From Prochlorococcus_E sp000760215 (GTDB lineage: Bacteria; Cyanobacteriota; Cyanobacteriia; PCC-6307; Cyanobiaceae): 64,000 nt of DNA. The stretch lies in the NCBI RefSeq assembly GCF_047303175.1, contig NZ_CP138945.1. One strand, 5' to 3'. Of the stretch, positions 8,325 to 17,854 are shown piece after piece (the first letter of the stretch is position 1; each line of letters begins with the position of its first letter). A program made the translations under genes and the position numbers. The notes beneath the pieces are model-generated. The model searched no databases and was not told the origin of the DNA. It worked only from the letters and a program-made list of their open reading frames with translations.

Positions 8325-9308
8325 GTGGCAGGGACACTTCTTTTCAACGCTCTTCGTGAAGCCATAGATGAGGAAATGGCTAGAGATCCTCATGTTTGTG
8401 TAATGGGTGAGGATGTTGGGCAGTATGGAGGCTCTTATAAGGTTACAAAAGACCTTTATGAAAAATATGGGGAATTGAGAGTCTTAGACACTCCAATTGC
8501 GGAAAATAGTTTTACTGGAATGGCTGTTGGTGCTGCCATGACAGGCCTAAGGCCAATAGTAGAGGGTATGAATATGGGATTTCTGCTCTTAGCTTTTAAT
8601 CAAATATCTAACAACATGGGCATGTTGCGTTATACCAGTGGTGGCAACTTTACTATTCCAACAGTCGTAAGAGGGCCAGGGGGGGTTGGTAGACAGCTTG
8701 GAGCAGAACATAGTCAGAGGCTAGAAGCTTATTTTCATGCTGTTCCTGGAATAAAAATTGTTGCTTGTAGCACTCCAACAAATGCAAAAGGATTAATGAA
8801 AGCTGCCATACGAGATAACAATCCCGTCTTGTTTTTTGAGCATGTACTTCTATATAACCTTTCAGAAGAATTGCCAGAAGGGGACTATATATGTGCGCTT
8901 GATCAGGCGGATTTGGTAAAAGAAGGTAAAGATTTGACTATATTGACCTATTCACGCATGCGTCATCATTGTTTAAAAGCAGTTGAACAATTAGAAAAAG
9001 CTCAAATAGATGTTGAGTTGATTGATTTGATTAGTTTGAAGCCATTTGATATAGAAACAATTTGCCGCTCAATAAGAAAAACCCATAGGGTAATTATTGT
9101 GGAAGAATGTATGAAAACTGGAGGAATAGGAGCTGAGTTGATGGCATTAATAAATGAAAACTGTTTTGATGATCTTGATTGCCGTCCAATTAGACTTTCC
9201 AGTCAGGATATTCCTACTCCTTATAACGGGCAGCTTGAAAACTTAACTATTATTCAGCCTCATCAAATTGTTGAAACAGCTAAACAGGTTGTCAATTCAG
9301 AGGTCTAG
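8325..9308 (+). CDS. pdhB: Pyruvate dehydrogenase E1 component, beta subunit
   Basis: Beta subunit of the thiamine-diphosphate-dependent E1 enzyme that makes acetyl-CoA from pyruvate. Motifs include MGEDVGQYGG, the DTPIAENSFTGMAVGAA region that helps bind the cofactor, and VVRGPGGVGRQLGAEHSQ. I choose the GTG at 8325 (MAGTLLFNALREAI, 327 aa), which matches the usual cyanobacterial N-terminus and length. A TTG at 8283 would add 14 residues unlike the family and place the hairpin inside the gene. secD follows immediately. Confidence 0.93.
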   Translation: MAGTLLFNALREAIDEEMARDPHVCVMGEDVGQYGGSYKVTKDLYEKYGELRVLDTPIAENSFTGMAVGAAMTGLRPIVEGMNMGFLLLAFNQISNNMGMLRYTSGGNFTIPTVVRGPGGVGRQLGAEHSQRLEAYFHAVPGIKIVACSTPTNAKGLMKAAIRDNNPVLFFEHVLLYNLSEELPEGDYICALDQADLVKEGKDLTILTYSRMRHHCLKAVEQLEKAQIDVELIDLISLKPFDIETICRSIRKTHRVIIVEECMKTGGIGAELMALINENCFDDLDCRPIRLSSQDIPTPYNGQLENLTIIQPHQIVETAKQVVNSEV

Positions 9309-9311
9309 TTG

Positions 9312-10787
9312 ATGGCACGTCAACAAGGCTGGTTTGCCCTTTTGCTTGCATTGGTTATCTCTGCTTGCTTGCTTTGTATTAACTTGCCTTTTCAATTAGG
9401 ACTAGATCTTCGTGGTGGCAGTCAATTGACTCTTGAAGTTCAACCTTTAAGCCCTTCAGAGCAAATCAAGCCAGAGCAGCTTGAGGCTGTACAGACAGTC
9501 CTGGATAAGCGTGTAAACGGATTAGGTGTCGCAGAATCTTCTCTTAGGACTGTAGGAACGGATCAACTGGTCTTGGAGCTTCCTGGAGAGCAAGAACCTT
9601 CAACAGCAGCAAGGGTTTTAGGAAAAACTGCATTGCTTGAGTTCAGAGTGCAAAGGGCAGGGACTAAGATACCTATGCAGAATCTTCAAAGACTGAGAAG
9701 TCAGCTAAGGAATGTTGCTGTAAACATTGATAATCTTGAAAACAGGAACATTACAACCTCACTTATAGATAAGCAGCTTGAAGAGTTAAGAGTTGCTTTA
9801 AATTTAACCAAGACCCCATTAAGTGTTGTTGATCAGATCGAGCAAATTAGACAGGAAATTAACAACGAAATAGTAAAGCTTTTTGAGCCTTCTTCTTTAA
9901 CGGGAAGTGATTTGATTAGTGCTGGACGGCGTCAAGAGCAAAATCTTTCCACTTGGGAAGTGACATTGGCTTTTAATAAAGAAGGAGGAGATAAGTTTGC
10001 CAAACTAACCCAATCAATAGCTGGGTCTGACCGATTGCTTGGAATTATTCTAGATAATGAGTCTATTAGTGAAGCAGTCGTTGGAGAGCAATTTAAGGCA
10101 GTAGGTATCTCCGGAGGATCGGCTACCATTAGCGGCAATTTTGATGCAGAATCTGCAAGAGAACTTGAAGTGCAACTTAGAGGTGGATCGCTCCCTTTGC
10201 CTGTTGAAATAATTCAAGTAAGGACAATAGGCCCATCTTTGGGAGTAGAGAATATTCGACGAAGCCTTTTGGCTGCGCTTTCGGGATTATGCTTGGTTGC
10301 GATATTTATGATTTCTTTTTATAGACTTGCTGGATTTGTGGCGATCATAGCTCTTTCTTTTTACTCATTATTTAATATTGCTATCTATGCTCTTGTCCCA
10401 GTAACACTTACATTGCCAGGGATAGCAGGATTTATTTTGAGTATTGGAATGGCTGTTGATGCAAATGTCCTCATTTTTGAAAGAGTTAAAGATGAGCTGA
10501 GGAGTGGAAATACACTTATTAGATCAATAGAAACAGGTTTTTCACAGGCTTTTTCCTCTATTATTGATGGTCATATAACTACTTTAATTAGTTGTATATC
10601 TCTCTTCTATTTGGGGACAGGTTTTGTTAAAGGTTTTGCTGCGACTTTAGGACTTGGTGTGTTTCTGAGCTTGTTTACAGCCTTAAGCTGTACGCGTGTG
10701 CTTCTTAGATTCCTTATGAGTTATAAAAGTTTGAGGCGACCTACTAACTTCTTGCCAATAAAATACCTCCCTAAAGAACTTACATGA
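9312..10787 (+). CDS. secD: Protein translocase subunit SecD
   Basis: With SecF forms the proton-driven accessory complex of the Sec translocon in the cytoplasmic/thylakoid membrane. 491 aa from the ATG at 9312, three bases after pdhB. Features: an N-terminal helix, LGLDLRGGSQLTLEV at the start of the periplasmic domain, a P1 region containing ELPGEQEP, and about five C-terminal helices with IGMAVDANVLIFERVKDEL. A Q/N-rich insert lies around residues 115-185. secF follows nine bases later. Confidence 0.95.
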   Translation: MARQQGWFALLLALVISACLLCINLPFQLGLDLRGGSQLTLEVQPLSPSEQIKPEQLEAVQTVLDKRVNGLGVAESSLRTVGTDQLVLELPGEQEPSTAARVLGKTALLEFRVQRAGTKIPMQNLQRLRSQLRNVAVNIDNLENRNITTSLIDKQLEELRVALNLTKTPLSVVDQIEQIRQEINNEIVKLFEPSSLTGSDLISAGRRQEQNLSTWEVTLAFNKEGGDKFAKLTQSIAGSDRLLGIILDNESISEAVVGEQFKAVGISGGSATISGNFDAESARELEVQLRGGSLPLPVEIIQVRTIGPSLGVENIRRSLLAALSGLCLVAIFMISFYRLAGFVAIIALSFYSLFNIAIYALVPVTLTLPGIAGFILSIGMAVDANVLIFERVKDELRSGNTLIRSIETGFSQAFSSIIDGHITTLISCISLFYLGTGFVKGFAATLGLGVFLSLFTALSCTRVLLRFLMSYKSLRRPTNFLPIKYLPKELT

Positions 10788-10796
10788 ATTAGGCCT

Positions 10797-11762
10797 GTGT
10801 CATTTACTCCTGAAAAATCAAATTCGAAGCCGATAATTGCTTTATCCCGTCATAGAACCAAGGTTTGGTTCATTTCTGGGGTTGCGGTTTTAATAAGTTT
10901 AATTGGTTTTGTTTGCTCTTGGTTAGATCCTGAAATAGGGCTCCCTTTGCGTCCAGGCTTAGACTTTACTGGTGGGACTCAAATTAGACTTGAGCGAAAA
11001 TGTCAAAATAATTGCAAAGCAATTAATACGTCAGTTGTAAATGATGCTTTAAGAAAGCTTTCCTCTTCCAATAATGATAGTTCTAAAAAATTCCTTGGAG
11101 CTCGAATTCAGTTTCTTGATGAATACAAATCCTTGTCAGTAAGGTTGCCTTCACTATCTGCTTCAGAGAGTAAAAGTGTTATTGAATCTATAAGCAATGT
11201 TGCAGGACCATTTGTAATAGAGGGGCAATCTGTAGAAACTATTGGTCCTGCTTTAGGGGCTAAGTTGCTCAAGACTACACTTGTGTCGCTTCTCGCTGCA
11301 TTTTCTTGTGTTGCTCTTTATATTTCACTGAGATTTGATAGACGATTTTCTTTTTTCGCATTATTAGCTTTATTGCATGATGTCTTGATTGTATGCGGAA
11401 TATTTTCTTGGTTAGGGATTCTATTGGATCTAGAAGTTAATAGTCTTTTTGCAGTCTCATTATTGACTATAGCTGGCTATTCAGTTAATGACACTGTGGT
11501 CGTTTTTGACAGAATCCGTGAAATTAACAAACAAGAGAGCATATTATCTTCTAAGCAGAAAATAGACCTTGCTGTATCGGCAACTCTTACAAGGACGCTT
11601 TATACAAGCGGAACAACTTTATTGCCTTTATTAGCCTTAATATTTTTCGGAGGAGATACTCTTTACTGGTTTGCGATTGCTTTAGCGATTGGAGTAGTGG
11701 TAGGTAGTTGGTCTAGCATTGCATTAGTCCCTTCACTCCTTAATCTCAAAAAAGATAAATAA
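10797..11762 (+). CDS. secF: Protein translocase subunit SecF
   Basis: Partner of SecD. 321 aa from a GTG start nine bases after secD. It shows LGLDFTGGTQIRLE in the first periplasmic stretch (after the first helix) and the signature ETIGPALGAKL before the membrane core, then VNDTVVVFDRIRE in the fourth helix region and a terminal pair of helices. The pdhB-secD-secF order points to a single transcript. Confidence 0.95.
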   Translation: MSFTPEKSNSKPIIALSRHRTKVWFISGVAVLISLIGFVCSWLDPEIGLPLRPGLDFTGGTQIRLERKCQNNCKAINTSVVNDALRKLSSSNNDSSKKFLGARIQFLDEYKSLSVRLPSLSASESKSVIESISNVAGPFVIEGQSVETIGPALGAKLLKTTLVSLLAAFSCVALYISLRFDRRFSFFALLALLHDVLIVCGIFSWLGILLDLEVNSLFAVSLLTIAGYSVNDTVVVFDRIREINKQESILSSKQKIDLAVSATLTRTLYTSGTTLLPLLALIFFGGDTLYWFAIALAIGVVVGSWSSIALVPSLLNLKKDK

Positions 11763-11812
11763 AATGAAAGAAGTTAGAACATATACATTGATTTATTATA
11801 TAAGAATAGAAT

Positions 11813-12007
11813 TTGGTTAAAATTTTAAAATCTATTTGCATACCACTATTACTTTCTATCTTATCTCTTTGGGATTTAAGGTTAGAAATAATTCTGCTTT
11901 TTGATAATTTCACCTTTATATCTTTGCTTTATGCCATTTACCATCACCCTCTGGCTATTGCAACCTTAATACTTATCCCTAATATGACAAATAAATACTT
12001 GAGATGA
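11813..12007 (+). CDS. Small hydrophobic protein, conserved-looking
   Basis: 64 aa from a TTG. The sequence reads as an N-terminal hydrophobic helix ending LSLWDLRLEIILLFD, a FTFISLLYAI segment, and a second hydrophobic stretch ATLILIPN before a basic tail. The WDLR-E-LLFD-FT pattern recalls a short uncharacterised membrane protein of marine picocyanobacteria, recalled from memory only. No strong ribosome binding site is visible. It lies between secF and the convergent AI-2E family gene. Confidence 0.5.
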   Translation: MVKILKSICIPLLLSILSLWDLRLEIILLFDNFTFISLLYAIYHHPLAIATLILIPNMTNKYLR

Positions 12008-12030
12008 TACGTATTAGGCTTCATCTAATA

Positions 12031-13110
12031 TTAACTAGGAAACCCAATAGAATTTTTGTTGTCTAATATATCGTGAATAATTAGTTCTTTTATTAAAACT
12101 TGAATTACAACAGCAAGTGGTAAAGAAAGTAATAATCCTATAGGCCCAAAGATTATTGTGAAAACAAATTGAGCGGTTAAAGTAATTGCTGGAAGCAATT
12201 TAACTTGGTATTGTATTAAGGATGGTGTTATTACATAACTCTCCAGATTCTGAATAGCAATATAGGAGATAAGTATAGCAATTGATTTTGATGGTTCATC
12301 TAAGAGTGCAACTGAAATAGGGAAAATGGTACTTATTGTAGGACCTATGTTTGGAATGATATTTAAAACGCCTGCAATTAATGCATTTGCTACAACAAGC
12401 TTTATCCCAAGTAAGTATAAAGTAATTCCAGTAAGTAATGCTACAAAAGTAGAGCTTATGATTACAGCTGATAGCCAATTGCTTAAGGCCTCTCCACAAG
12501 AGAGGAGAATTTGTCTTGTCCTTCTTCTATAAAAAGATGGAGTTAACTTTATGATAATTTCCTTGTAAGATTCAGGTTGAAAGGAGATCATTAAACTAAT
12601 TGATATAACAAAGAGTGTTTGTATTATTCCAACACCTAAATTGCCAGCAATATCTAATAACTTTTTAAAACTATCAGTAATACCATTTGCTAGAGCCACA
12701 CCATCAGGTAAAGGGTCAAACTCCTTTAATTCAAATAAATCATTTGGAGCAAGGCTAGGATTTAATGTATTAATTATACTTGATAGTTTTTCAAGCCAGA
12801 ATTTAATTATATCCCAAAGAGCTTTTGCTGAAGAAGGTAGCTGAATGATAAGTTGTTGAAACTCTTGAGTGAATTGAGGAATTATAATTACTAATGATAA
12901 TGTTAATAATAAAAGGACACTTATTATTGATATAAGCCAACAGATTTGTCTTGGGATTGGTATGAAATAATTTATTTTTCCCGTAAGTGTACAAAGTGCC
13001 ATTGCTATTACGATTCCAGCAAAAATCAAAATAACTACTTCTCTTAAGCTCCAAATTAAAAAAAAAGCGGTTATTAAAGCTGTTAGGTTTAGCCAGTTAA
13101 AGAATTTCAA
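12031..13110 (-). CDS. AI-2E family (PerM/TqsA-like) membrane protein
   Basis: 359-aa integral membrane protein with about seven helices. A long amphipathic region (FTQEFQQLIIQLPSSAKALWDIIKFW) after the third helix and the motif GVLNIIPNIGPTISTIFP near residue 245 are characteristic of the AI-2E transporter superfamily. Substrates of these proteins are mostly unknown in cyanobacteria; quorum-signal export and ion antiport have been reported in other bacteria. It starts five bases after psb28 ends, so it is probably co-transcribed with it. Confidence 0.88.
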   Translation of the reverse strand: MKFFNWLNLTALITAFFLIWSLREVVILIFAGIVIAMALCTLTGKINYFIPIPRQICWLISIISVLLLLTLSLVIIIPQFTQEFQQLIIQLPSSAKALWDIIKFWLEKLSSIINTLNPSLAPNDLFELKEFDPLPDGVALANGITDSFKKLLDIAGNLGVGIIQTLFVISISLMISFQPESYKEIIIKLTPSFYRRRTRQILLSCGEALSNWLSAVIISSTFVALLTGITLYLLGIKLVVANALIAGVLNIIPNIGPTISTIFPISVALLDEPSKSIAILISYIAIQNLESYVITPSLIQYQVKLLPAITLTAQFVFTIIFGPIGLLLSLPLAVVIQVLIKELIIHDILDNKNSIGFPS

Positions 13111-13115
13111 GAGCT

Positions 13116-13469
13116 TTATTTATCTGAATATCCCATGCCATTACAAGAGGCATAACGCTTGGCAAATCTCATGAAGCGTTGAAAATCGGACTCACTCTTC
13201 CAAACATAAGTTGCCTCAATAGCACTAGGAGTTCCATTTAGGAAGCGAGCCTTTACTTCTCTTGTATTGAGTTCACCTTCTTCGTCAATCATTCTCATCC
13301 CTTTGATTGTGCCATCTTTTATAGAAGACAAGGCGTCAGGATTTTCAAAAGTGAAAAAAGCTTGTCCTGTTCTGCCATCACGACTTCTAGTTAGCCTTAT
13401 TTCTGGAATGCTTGATTCAGGTGTACCTTCTAAAAAACTAATCATCGCATTTTTCTTGGTCTCAGCCAT
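13116..13469 (-). CDS. psb28: Photosystem II assembly protein Psb28
   Basis: 117-aa soluble thylakoid-associated factor that binds CP47 assembly intermediates of photosystem II. The family pattern is clear: ISFLEGTPES-PEIRLTRSRDG, GQAFFTFENP, GMRMIDEEGEL and the C-terminal FMRFAKRYA. Length is normal. An in-phase AI-2E family gene follows five bases downstream. Confidence 0.95.
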   Translation of the reverse strand: MAETKKNAMISFLEGTPESSIPEIRLTRSRDGRTGQAFFTFENPDALSSIKDGTIKGMRMIDEEGELNTREVKARFLNGTPSAIEATYVWKSESDFQRFMRFAKRYASCNGMGYSDK

Positions 13470-13530
13470 GGTTTTTAGTGACTGCTATAGATAGTACTGA
13501 AAATGTTCTTAATAGTGCGATAAAAAAAAG

Positions 13531-14574
13531 TTAATACACACTATTCATTCCCATTAGCTTTTTTGCAGAGGAAATGCTACTTAAGCCTGAAAGATCAATG
13601 GTTTCTCTCTCCTGGAATTTCTCTAGCTCGTATTTATAACATTTATCATAGTATTCAAGCATTGCTAAACAGGCATCTTCCCAGTTTTGTTTTTCAATTG
13701 ATTCCAATGCTTTCCTTGTTCGTTGAGGACCTAATCGTTTGCTAATTCTTAATGTTGCATCTTTAAGTTCTTCTTTTTTATGTTTGCTGTATTCATTTAT
13801 TAATGCACTAACTCTTTCTTTTTTTGTTCTAGTTATTTCAATTAAAGGTGCTTTTCTCATTTGTTTAAAAAGATTATTAGGGATTCTGCATTTCCCCAAA
13901 CTTGCACTTTCTGCTTCCAGCCAAATACCTTTTGATGATAGTTGTTCTGCATTATGAAGAGATAAGGCTATGTTGTTTTCAAATTGCTCAGAACTTGGTT
14001 GAGGATCTAATCCAATGCCTCCAAAGCTACTCCCCTTGTGGTTTGCAAGACCTTCCAGATCAATAGTAAAAACGCCATTTTTAGAAAGCTCTAAAAGCAG
14101 AGCTGTTTTACCAGTACCAGTTTTTCCTCCTAAAAGTCTCAAGGGCCATTCTTTATCGAATTGATTTAAGGCCCAAGATCTAAAAGCTTTATAGCCGCCA
14201 GTTAAAAGAACAGGCTTTAAACCTAGTAAATTTGCTAGCCAGCCTATGCTTGAGGATCGCAATCCACCTCTCCAGCAATAGATTCTAATAGGTGCATTTT
14301 CCTTTTTTAAACTTTGTTCTACCAATGATTCTTTAAGGTGTTGAAGTTTAGGCTCAGTGATTTTAAGGCCAAGAATGATTGCCTGTTCCCTTCCTTTTTG
14401 CTTGTAGGTGGTTCCAATTAGAGCTCTTTCATCATCATTAAATAAAGGAATGTTATAAGCACCTGGCCAGTGGCCTTGTAAAAACTCTTTCGGACTGCGA
14501 ACATCTATTAGGGGACCCTCCATTTCTCTGAATGTTTTGAGCAAATATGAAGAGGGTATTCCTATACCTGACAT
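13531..14574 (-). CDS. mnmH: tRNA 2-selenouridine/geranyl-2-thiouridine synthase
   Basis: Modifies U34 of tRNAs for Lys, Glu and Gln. An N-terminal rhodanese domain (LIDVRSPKEFLQGHWPGA) carries the catalytic Cys at residue 100 in YCWRGGLRSSS, followed by a P-loop GGKTGTGKT at about 149-157 and a helical C-terminal region. I start at the ATG at 14574 (347 aa); an upstream ATG at 14649 would overlap the divergent gun4 and add 25 unfamily-like residues. No selenophosphate synthetase gene is in the window, so geranylation rather than selenation is possible. Confidence 0.9.
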   Translation of the reverse strand: MSGIGIPSSYLLKTFREMEGPLIDVRSPKEFLQGHWPGAYNIPLFNDDERALIGTTYKQKGREQAIILGLKITEPKLQHLKESLVEQSLKKENAPIRIYCWRGGLRSSSIGWLANLLGLKPVLLTGGYKAFRSWALNQFDKEWPLRLLGGKTGTGKTALLLELSKNGVFTIDLEGLANHKGSSFGGIGLDPQPSSEQFENNIALSLHNAEQLSSKGIWLEAESASLGKCRIPNNLFKQMRKAPLIEITRTKKERVSALINEYSKHKKEELKDATLRISKRLGPQRTRKALESIEKQNWEDACLAMLEYYDKCYKYELEKFQERETIDLSGLSSISSAKKLMGMNSVY

Positions 14575-14611
14575 AGTGGAGCAAAGATGATCATGAGACC
14601 GGTTGTTAGTT

Positions 14612-15337
14612 ATGCCATCTGACACATCTAATTCAACCAATATCACCATTGAAGAGTTGCTTGAAAAGTTTTCAAGTGGTTCTCAAAGGCAAAGACTTCG
14701 ACTTGTTAATGAGATTGAGTCTAGGTCGAAAGAATTATGTGAGATTGGATCAAAATTATTTGATAATTTTGATAAGGAATCTGATGAATGGACAGTTGGG
14801 TGGATTTTTCAGGTTCTGAATAGGCATCAGAAAGAATTTTTATCAAAATTTTTAGAAAAGGAACCAATTGGATGGTTTATGGCATCTTCCTCAGTGGGGA
14901 TTGACTACGATCCTTTGCAAAAGAACCTACTTGAAGAGAACTTTGAAGAAGCTGACCGAATAACCAGCTCAATTCTGCGAGAGCTCGCTGGACCTAATGC
15001 AATGGAGCGTGGATATGTTTATTTTAGCGAAGTGAATTCTATTGATGGAGTAGATCTTGTTAGCTTAGATCGTTTATGGACCGCATATTCACAAGGGAAG
15101 TTTGGCTTTTCAGTGCAAGCACGTCTTCTGGATTCCTTGGGAGGCAGTTATGAAAAACTTTGGCCAAGAATTGGCTGGAAGATTGACGGTGTTTGGACTA
15201 GATACCCTAACGCCTTTACTTGGTCCCTAAAGGCCCCTGAAGGGCATATGCCTTTAATTAATCAGTTGCGGGGTGTTCGGTTAATGAATGAATACATGAA
15301 TCATCACTCGCTGCAGGCTCGCCGTAAAGGGAAGTAA
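14612..15337 (+). CDS. gun4: GUN4 domain protein, Mg-chelatase activator
   Basis: Binds protoporphyrin and its Mg form and stimulates magnesium chelatase at the chlorophyll branch point. 241 aa from the ATG at 14612, which follows a usable TTG at 14603. The first 95 residues are helical, matching the N-terminal helical-repeat domain of cyanobacterial GUN4. The GUN4 core begins YDPLQKNLLEENFEEADRIT and continues through LRELAG, FGFSVQARL and the GWKIDGVWTRYPNAFTWSL loop. Divergent from mnmH with only 37 bases between starts, so the promoters must overlap. Confidence 0.93.
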   Translation: MPSDTSNSTNITIEELLEKFSSGSQRQRLRLVNEIESRSKELCEIGSKLFDNFDKESDEWTVGWIFQVLNRHQKEFLSKFLEKEPIGWFMASSSVGIDYDPLQKNLLEENFEEADRITSSILRELAGPNAMERGYVYFSEVNSIDGVDLVSLDRLWTAYSQGKFGFSVQARLLDSLGGSYEKLWPRIGWKIDGVWTRYPNAFTWSLKAPEGHMPLINQLRGVRLMNEYMNHHSLQARRKGK

Positions 15338-15447
15338 TTGTTAGGGTAAAAGAAAAGCAGATCGATCTCTATTGCTATTTAGTTTTTTTGCTTAAAGGGC
15401 ATCACAATTTTGAACCTGAGATGCTTTCGAGCTTTTCCTAATCCTTT

Positions 15448-15861
15448 ATGTCTTTTCTCTTGCGTTTTTTTAGATGGAATGATTTTGTTTTCCCTTCCAA
15501 TCTGCAACTGAGACTTCCTGTTAAGTTATTGCTTGAGCCTGTTGTAAGCAATAAAAACAGAGAGCGCATTGAGTTGGGTCTTCATGAAGCTCTTGTTAAT
15601 GCTGTTGTTCATGGGAATACCTGTGATCCTGATAAACATCTAAGAGTAAGGAGAATTATTACACCAAATTGGCTTGTCTGGCAGATTCAAGATCAGGGGA
15701 AAGGGATTGAATTATCTCAAAGAGTTTCTTCTTTGCCATCTAATGAAGATGCAGAAAGTGGAAGAGGATTGTTTTTAATTCATCAATGTTTTGATGATGT
15801 TCGTTGGAGCCGAAGAGGTAATAGAGTCCAAATAGCATCTCTTCGGAGAAATGCTCAATGA
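15448..15861 (+). CDS. Anti-sigma factor-like HATPase (RsbW/SpoIIAB type)
   Basis: 137-aa stand-alone GHKL ATPase domain. The N box is LGLHEALVNAVVHGN (residues 43-57), the G1 box QDQGKGI (81-87) and the G2 box GRGLFLIHQ (105-113). Such proteins phosphorylate an anti-anti-sigma factor or sequester a sigma factor. No STAS anti-anti-sigma partner or sigma factor is adjacent, so the target is unknown. Its 3' end overlaps the convergent minus-strand gene by seven bases. Confidence 0.85.
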   Translation: MSFLLRFFRWNDFVFPSNLQLRLPVKLLLEPVVSNKNRERIELGLHEALVNAVVHGNTCDPDKHLRVRRIITPNWLVWQIQDQGKGIELSQRVSSLPSNEDAESGRGLFLIHQCFDDVRWSRRGNRVQIASLRRNAQ

Positions 15862-16109
15862 GAAGGGCACCCTGGATCTTTTATTTCCTCTCTAATCCAA
15901 TGCAAAGACTGCTCAATAAGTCCCTCAATATCGTCTTGCTTTCCATCATTGATAATTTGAGATAATGCACCGGAAAGAAGTTCTGCTGATCTTCGGTACT
16001 TGTTATTCTTAAATTTATGCCAATTCTTTTCATTTAAACTTAGCTCTGAATGGATTGATTTAACGAGTGCTTTCACCTCTAGAGTCCATGAAGTTGTGTT
16101 TTTAGCCAT
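15855..16109 (-). CDS. DUF6439-like small protein
   Basis: 84-aa soluble helical protein. The distinctive conserved parts are RRSAELLSGALSQII in the middle and the exact C-terminus REEIKDPGCPSH, which I recall from cyanobacterial DUF6439 members; function unknown. It begins four bases after the DUF1350 gene ends and is probably co-transcribed with it. Confidence 0.75.
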   Translation of the reverse strand: MAKNTTSWTLEVKALVKSIHSELSLNEKNWHKFKNNKYRRSAELLSGALSQIINDGKQDDIEGLIEQSLHWIREEIKDPGCPSH

Positions 16110-16113
16110 TCAC

Positions 16114-16845
16114 TCACTCCACAATGTATTTATAAATGGTATCTATTAAAGTTGAGATTTTTCCACCCTTATAGATATTCTTAGTATTCTTTTCTAGAAA
16201 AATCTCATTAAATTTTCTACTTGTAGGTGTAAGGTGGTTACCTTCTAGCTCTATTATTGTTGATTGATCAATATCTCTTGACTTAAGAATATTTAATAAG
16301 GAGTCGGTTTGGTCAATAGCGTCATCCTTGAACCTTATTAATAGATTCTTAGATTGAATATAGTTTGAATAAATAAGATTTAAGGTTTCTTTTGGACTTG
16401 GACTAAACTCAGTTTCAAAATCTAATTTTCTCTTGAACTTTTTCAGCATTGGGATTGATTTATCTGCCTTGTAATTGTTAAAACTTATTCCAATAAACAA
16501 TTTGCTTCTTCTTCCTCTGTCAGGAGAAATTAAATGTAATTTACATCCAAGACTATGACCCAATCTTATTGGCTGATATGTTTTGCCTCCAAGCCTTTCT
16601 TCAAGTTTAAGCCTGCATTCTCTTAATTCTTTCCAGGCTTTATTTGCTTGGGTTTGGTGGTCAAAGCTTGGAACATAACTCCATGCATGTATGGCGAAAT
16701 TTCTTTCTATAAGACCATTTAGTAGATTTTGATAACTAATGTTAGGCGCAGCAGCAAGGTAGCTTCCGCCTATCATCTCAATTAGCTCTTTTGGTTGAGG
16801 AGGCCAGTTGCACCAAGTTTGTCCTACTTTTCTCCATCGAGCCAT
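16114..16845 (-). CDS. DUF1350 protein, alpha/beta-hydrolase-like
   Basis: 243 aa. The motif LGHSLGCKLHL near residues 96-106 has the GxSxG-like nucleophile elbow of alpha/beta hydrolases. The N-terminal segment IEMIGGSYLAAAPNISYQNLL and the downstream LFIGISFNNY match DUF1350, a family of plants and cyanobacteria of unknown substrate. A clear Asp/His completing a triad is not obvious (candidate His near EGNHLTPTS). No signal peptide. Confidence 0.8.
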   Translation of the reverse strand: MARWRKVGQTWCNWPPQPKELIEMIGGSYLAAAPNISYQNLLNGLIERNFAIHAWSYVPSFDHQTQANKAWKELRECRLKLEERLGGKTYQPIRLGHSLGCKLHLISPDRGRRSKLFIGISFNNYKADKSIPMLKKFKRKLDFETEFSPSPKETLNLIYSNYIQSKNLLIRFKDDAIDQTDSLLNILKSRDIDQSTIIELEGNHLTPTSRKFNEIFLEKNTKNIYKGGKISTLIDTIYKYIVE

Positions 16846-16981
16846 TTTTAAATGCCTATATAAAATAAATATAACAAGGTAATTATTTTCAAAGTATCCA
16901 CATAAATAATTTTAGAAACTGTAAGTACTTCACTTGACGATTTAATTAATTGCCTAGAATTAAATATAGATCTTTAGAAGA

Positions 16982-17719
16982 ATGCAAAAGGAGTTTGAAT
17001 TTTCCTCGCCAGATGATTTTCAGAGTGAGTCTAATGCACCTCAGCTCATATTAATACTTGATACTGAGACAAGTGGACTTGATCCATCTAAAGACCAATG
17101 TATTGAAGTAGGAGCGATCCTTTTTCATGTGGAAAGTCGATGCGTTCTTTCACAGGTTTCTTTTTTAATGCCTGTTATGGACAATTCAGCAGAAGCGATT
17201 AATAAAATTCCTCCTGCTATAACTCAATTAAATCAATCATGGGAAAAAGGCTTGGAATATTTCAACTCTTTAGTAGATAGATCAGATGTAATTTTGGCTC
17301 ACAATGCTTCTTTTGATCGTCAATGGTTTGGGAATGGCCTTCTACCAAAGCTTTCCAAACAATGGATTTGCTCTATGGAGGATATCCCTTGGCCATCAGA
17401 ACTTCTACTTAAAGGTAGACCTTCTGTAAAGGATCTTGCACTTGCTTACGAGGTTCCAGTATGGAGTGCTCATAGAGCTTTAACTGATTGCATATATCTA
17501 GTTGAAGTCCTTAGACGTTGTTCCGATTTGGAAACTCTTTTGATTCATGGTTTGGAGCCAAGGAAATTAATGAAAGCAGAAGTTTCTTATGATGAAAGGC
17601 AATTGGCAAAAAATGCAGGTTTTCGTTGGAATGAACCAGTTCGAGGTGCATGGACCCGACGTTTAAGTGAAAGAGAGATTAGAAATCTTGCATTCCCAGT
17701 TACAACTGTGGAATTTTAA
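16982..17719 (+). CDS. DEDDh 3'-5' exonuclease (Pol III epsilon-like)
   Basis: 245 aa. Exo I is ILDTETSGLDP (Asp27, Glu29), Exo II is LAHNASFDRQWF and Exo III is SAHRALTDCIYLVEVL, giving all five acidic/histidine residues of the DnaQ fold. A C-terminal extension (YDERQLAKNAGFRW ... WTRRLSEREI) resembles the small module attached to DnaQ-like enzymes in cyanobacteria. It may be a repair or proofreading nuclease; the replicative epsilon role cannot be claimed from sequence. Confidence 0.88.
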   Translation: MQKEFEFSSPDDFQSESNAPQLILILDTETSGLDPSKDQCIEVGAILFHVESRCVLSQVSFLMPVMDNSAEAINKIPPAITQLNQSWEKGLEYFNSLVDRSDVILAHNASFDRQWFGNGLLPKLSKQWICSMEDIPWPSELLLKGRPSVKDLALAYEVPVWSAHRALTDCIYLVEVLRRCSDLETLLIHGLEPRKLMKAEVSYDERQLAKNAGFRWNEPVRGAWTRRLSEREIRNLAFPVTTVEF

Positions 17720-17854
17720 TTATCATAATTAAGTAGTTTGTTTATTCATGTACTTTCTCTGATATTTGAAATGGCTGGTTTGATCACTTTCAAAGAACTG
17801 TTCATCTGTCATTCATCAACAACACATTGATTTATTTTTAACAGAATTTAAGGC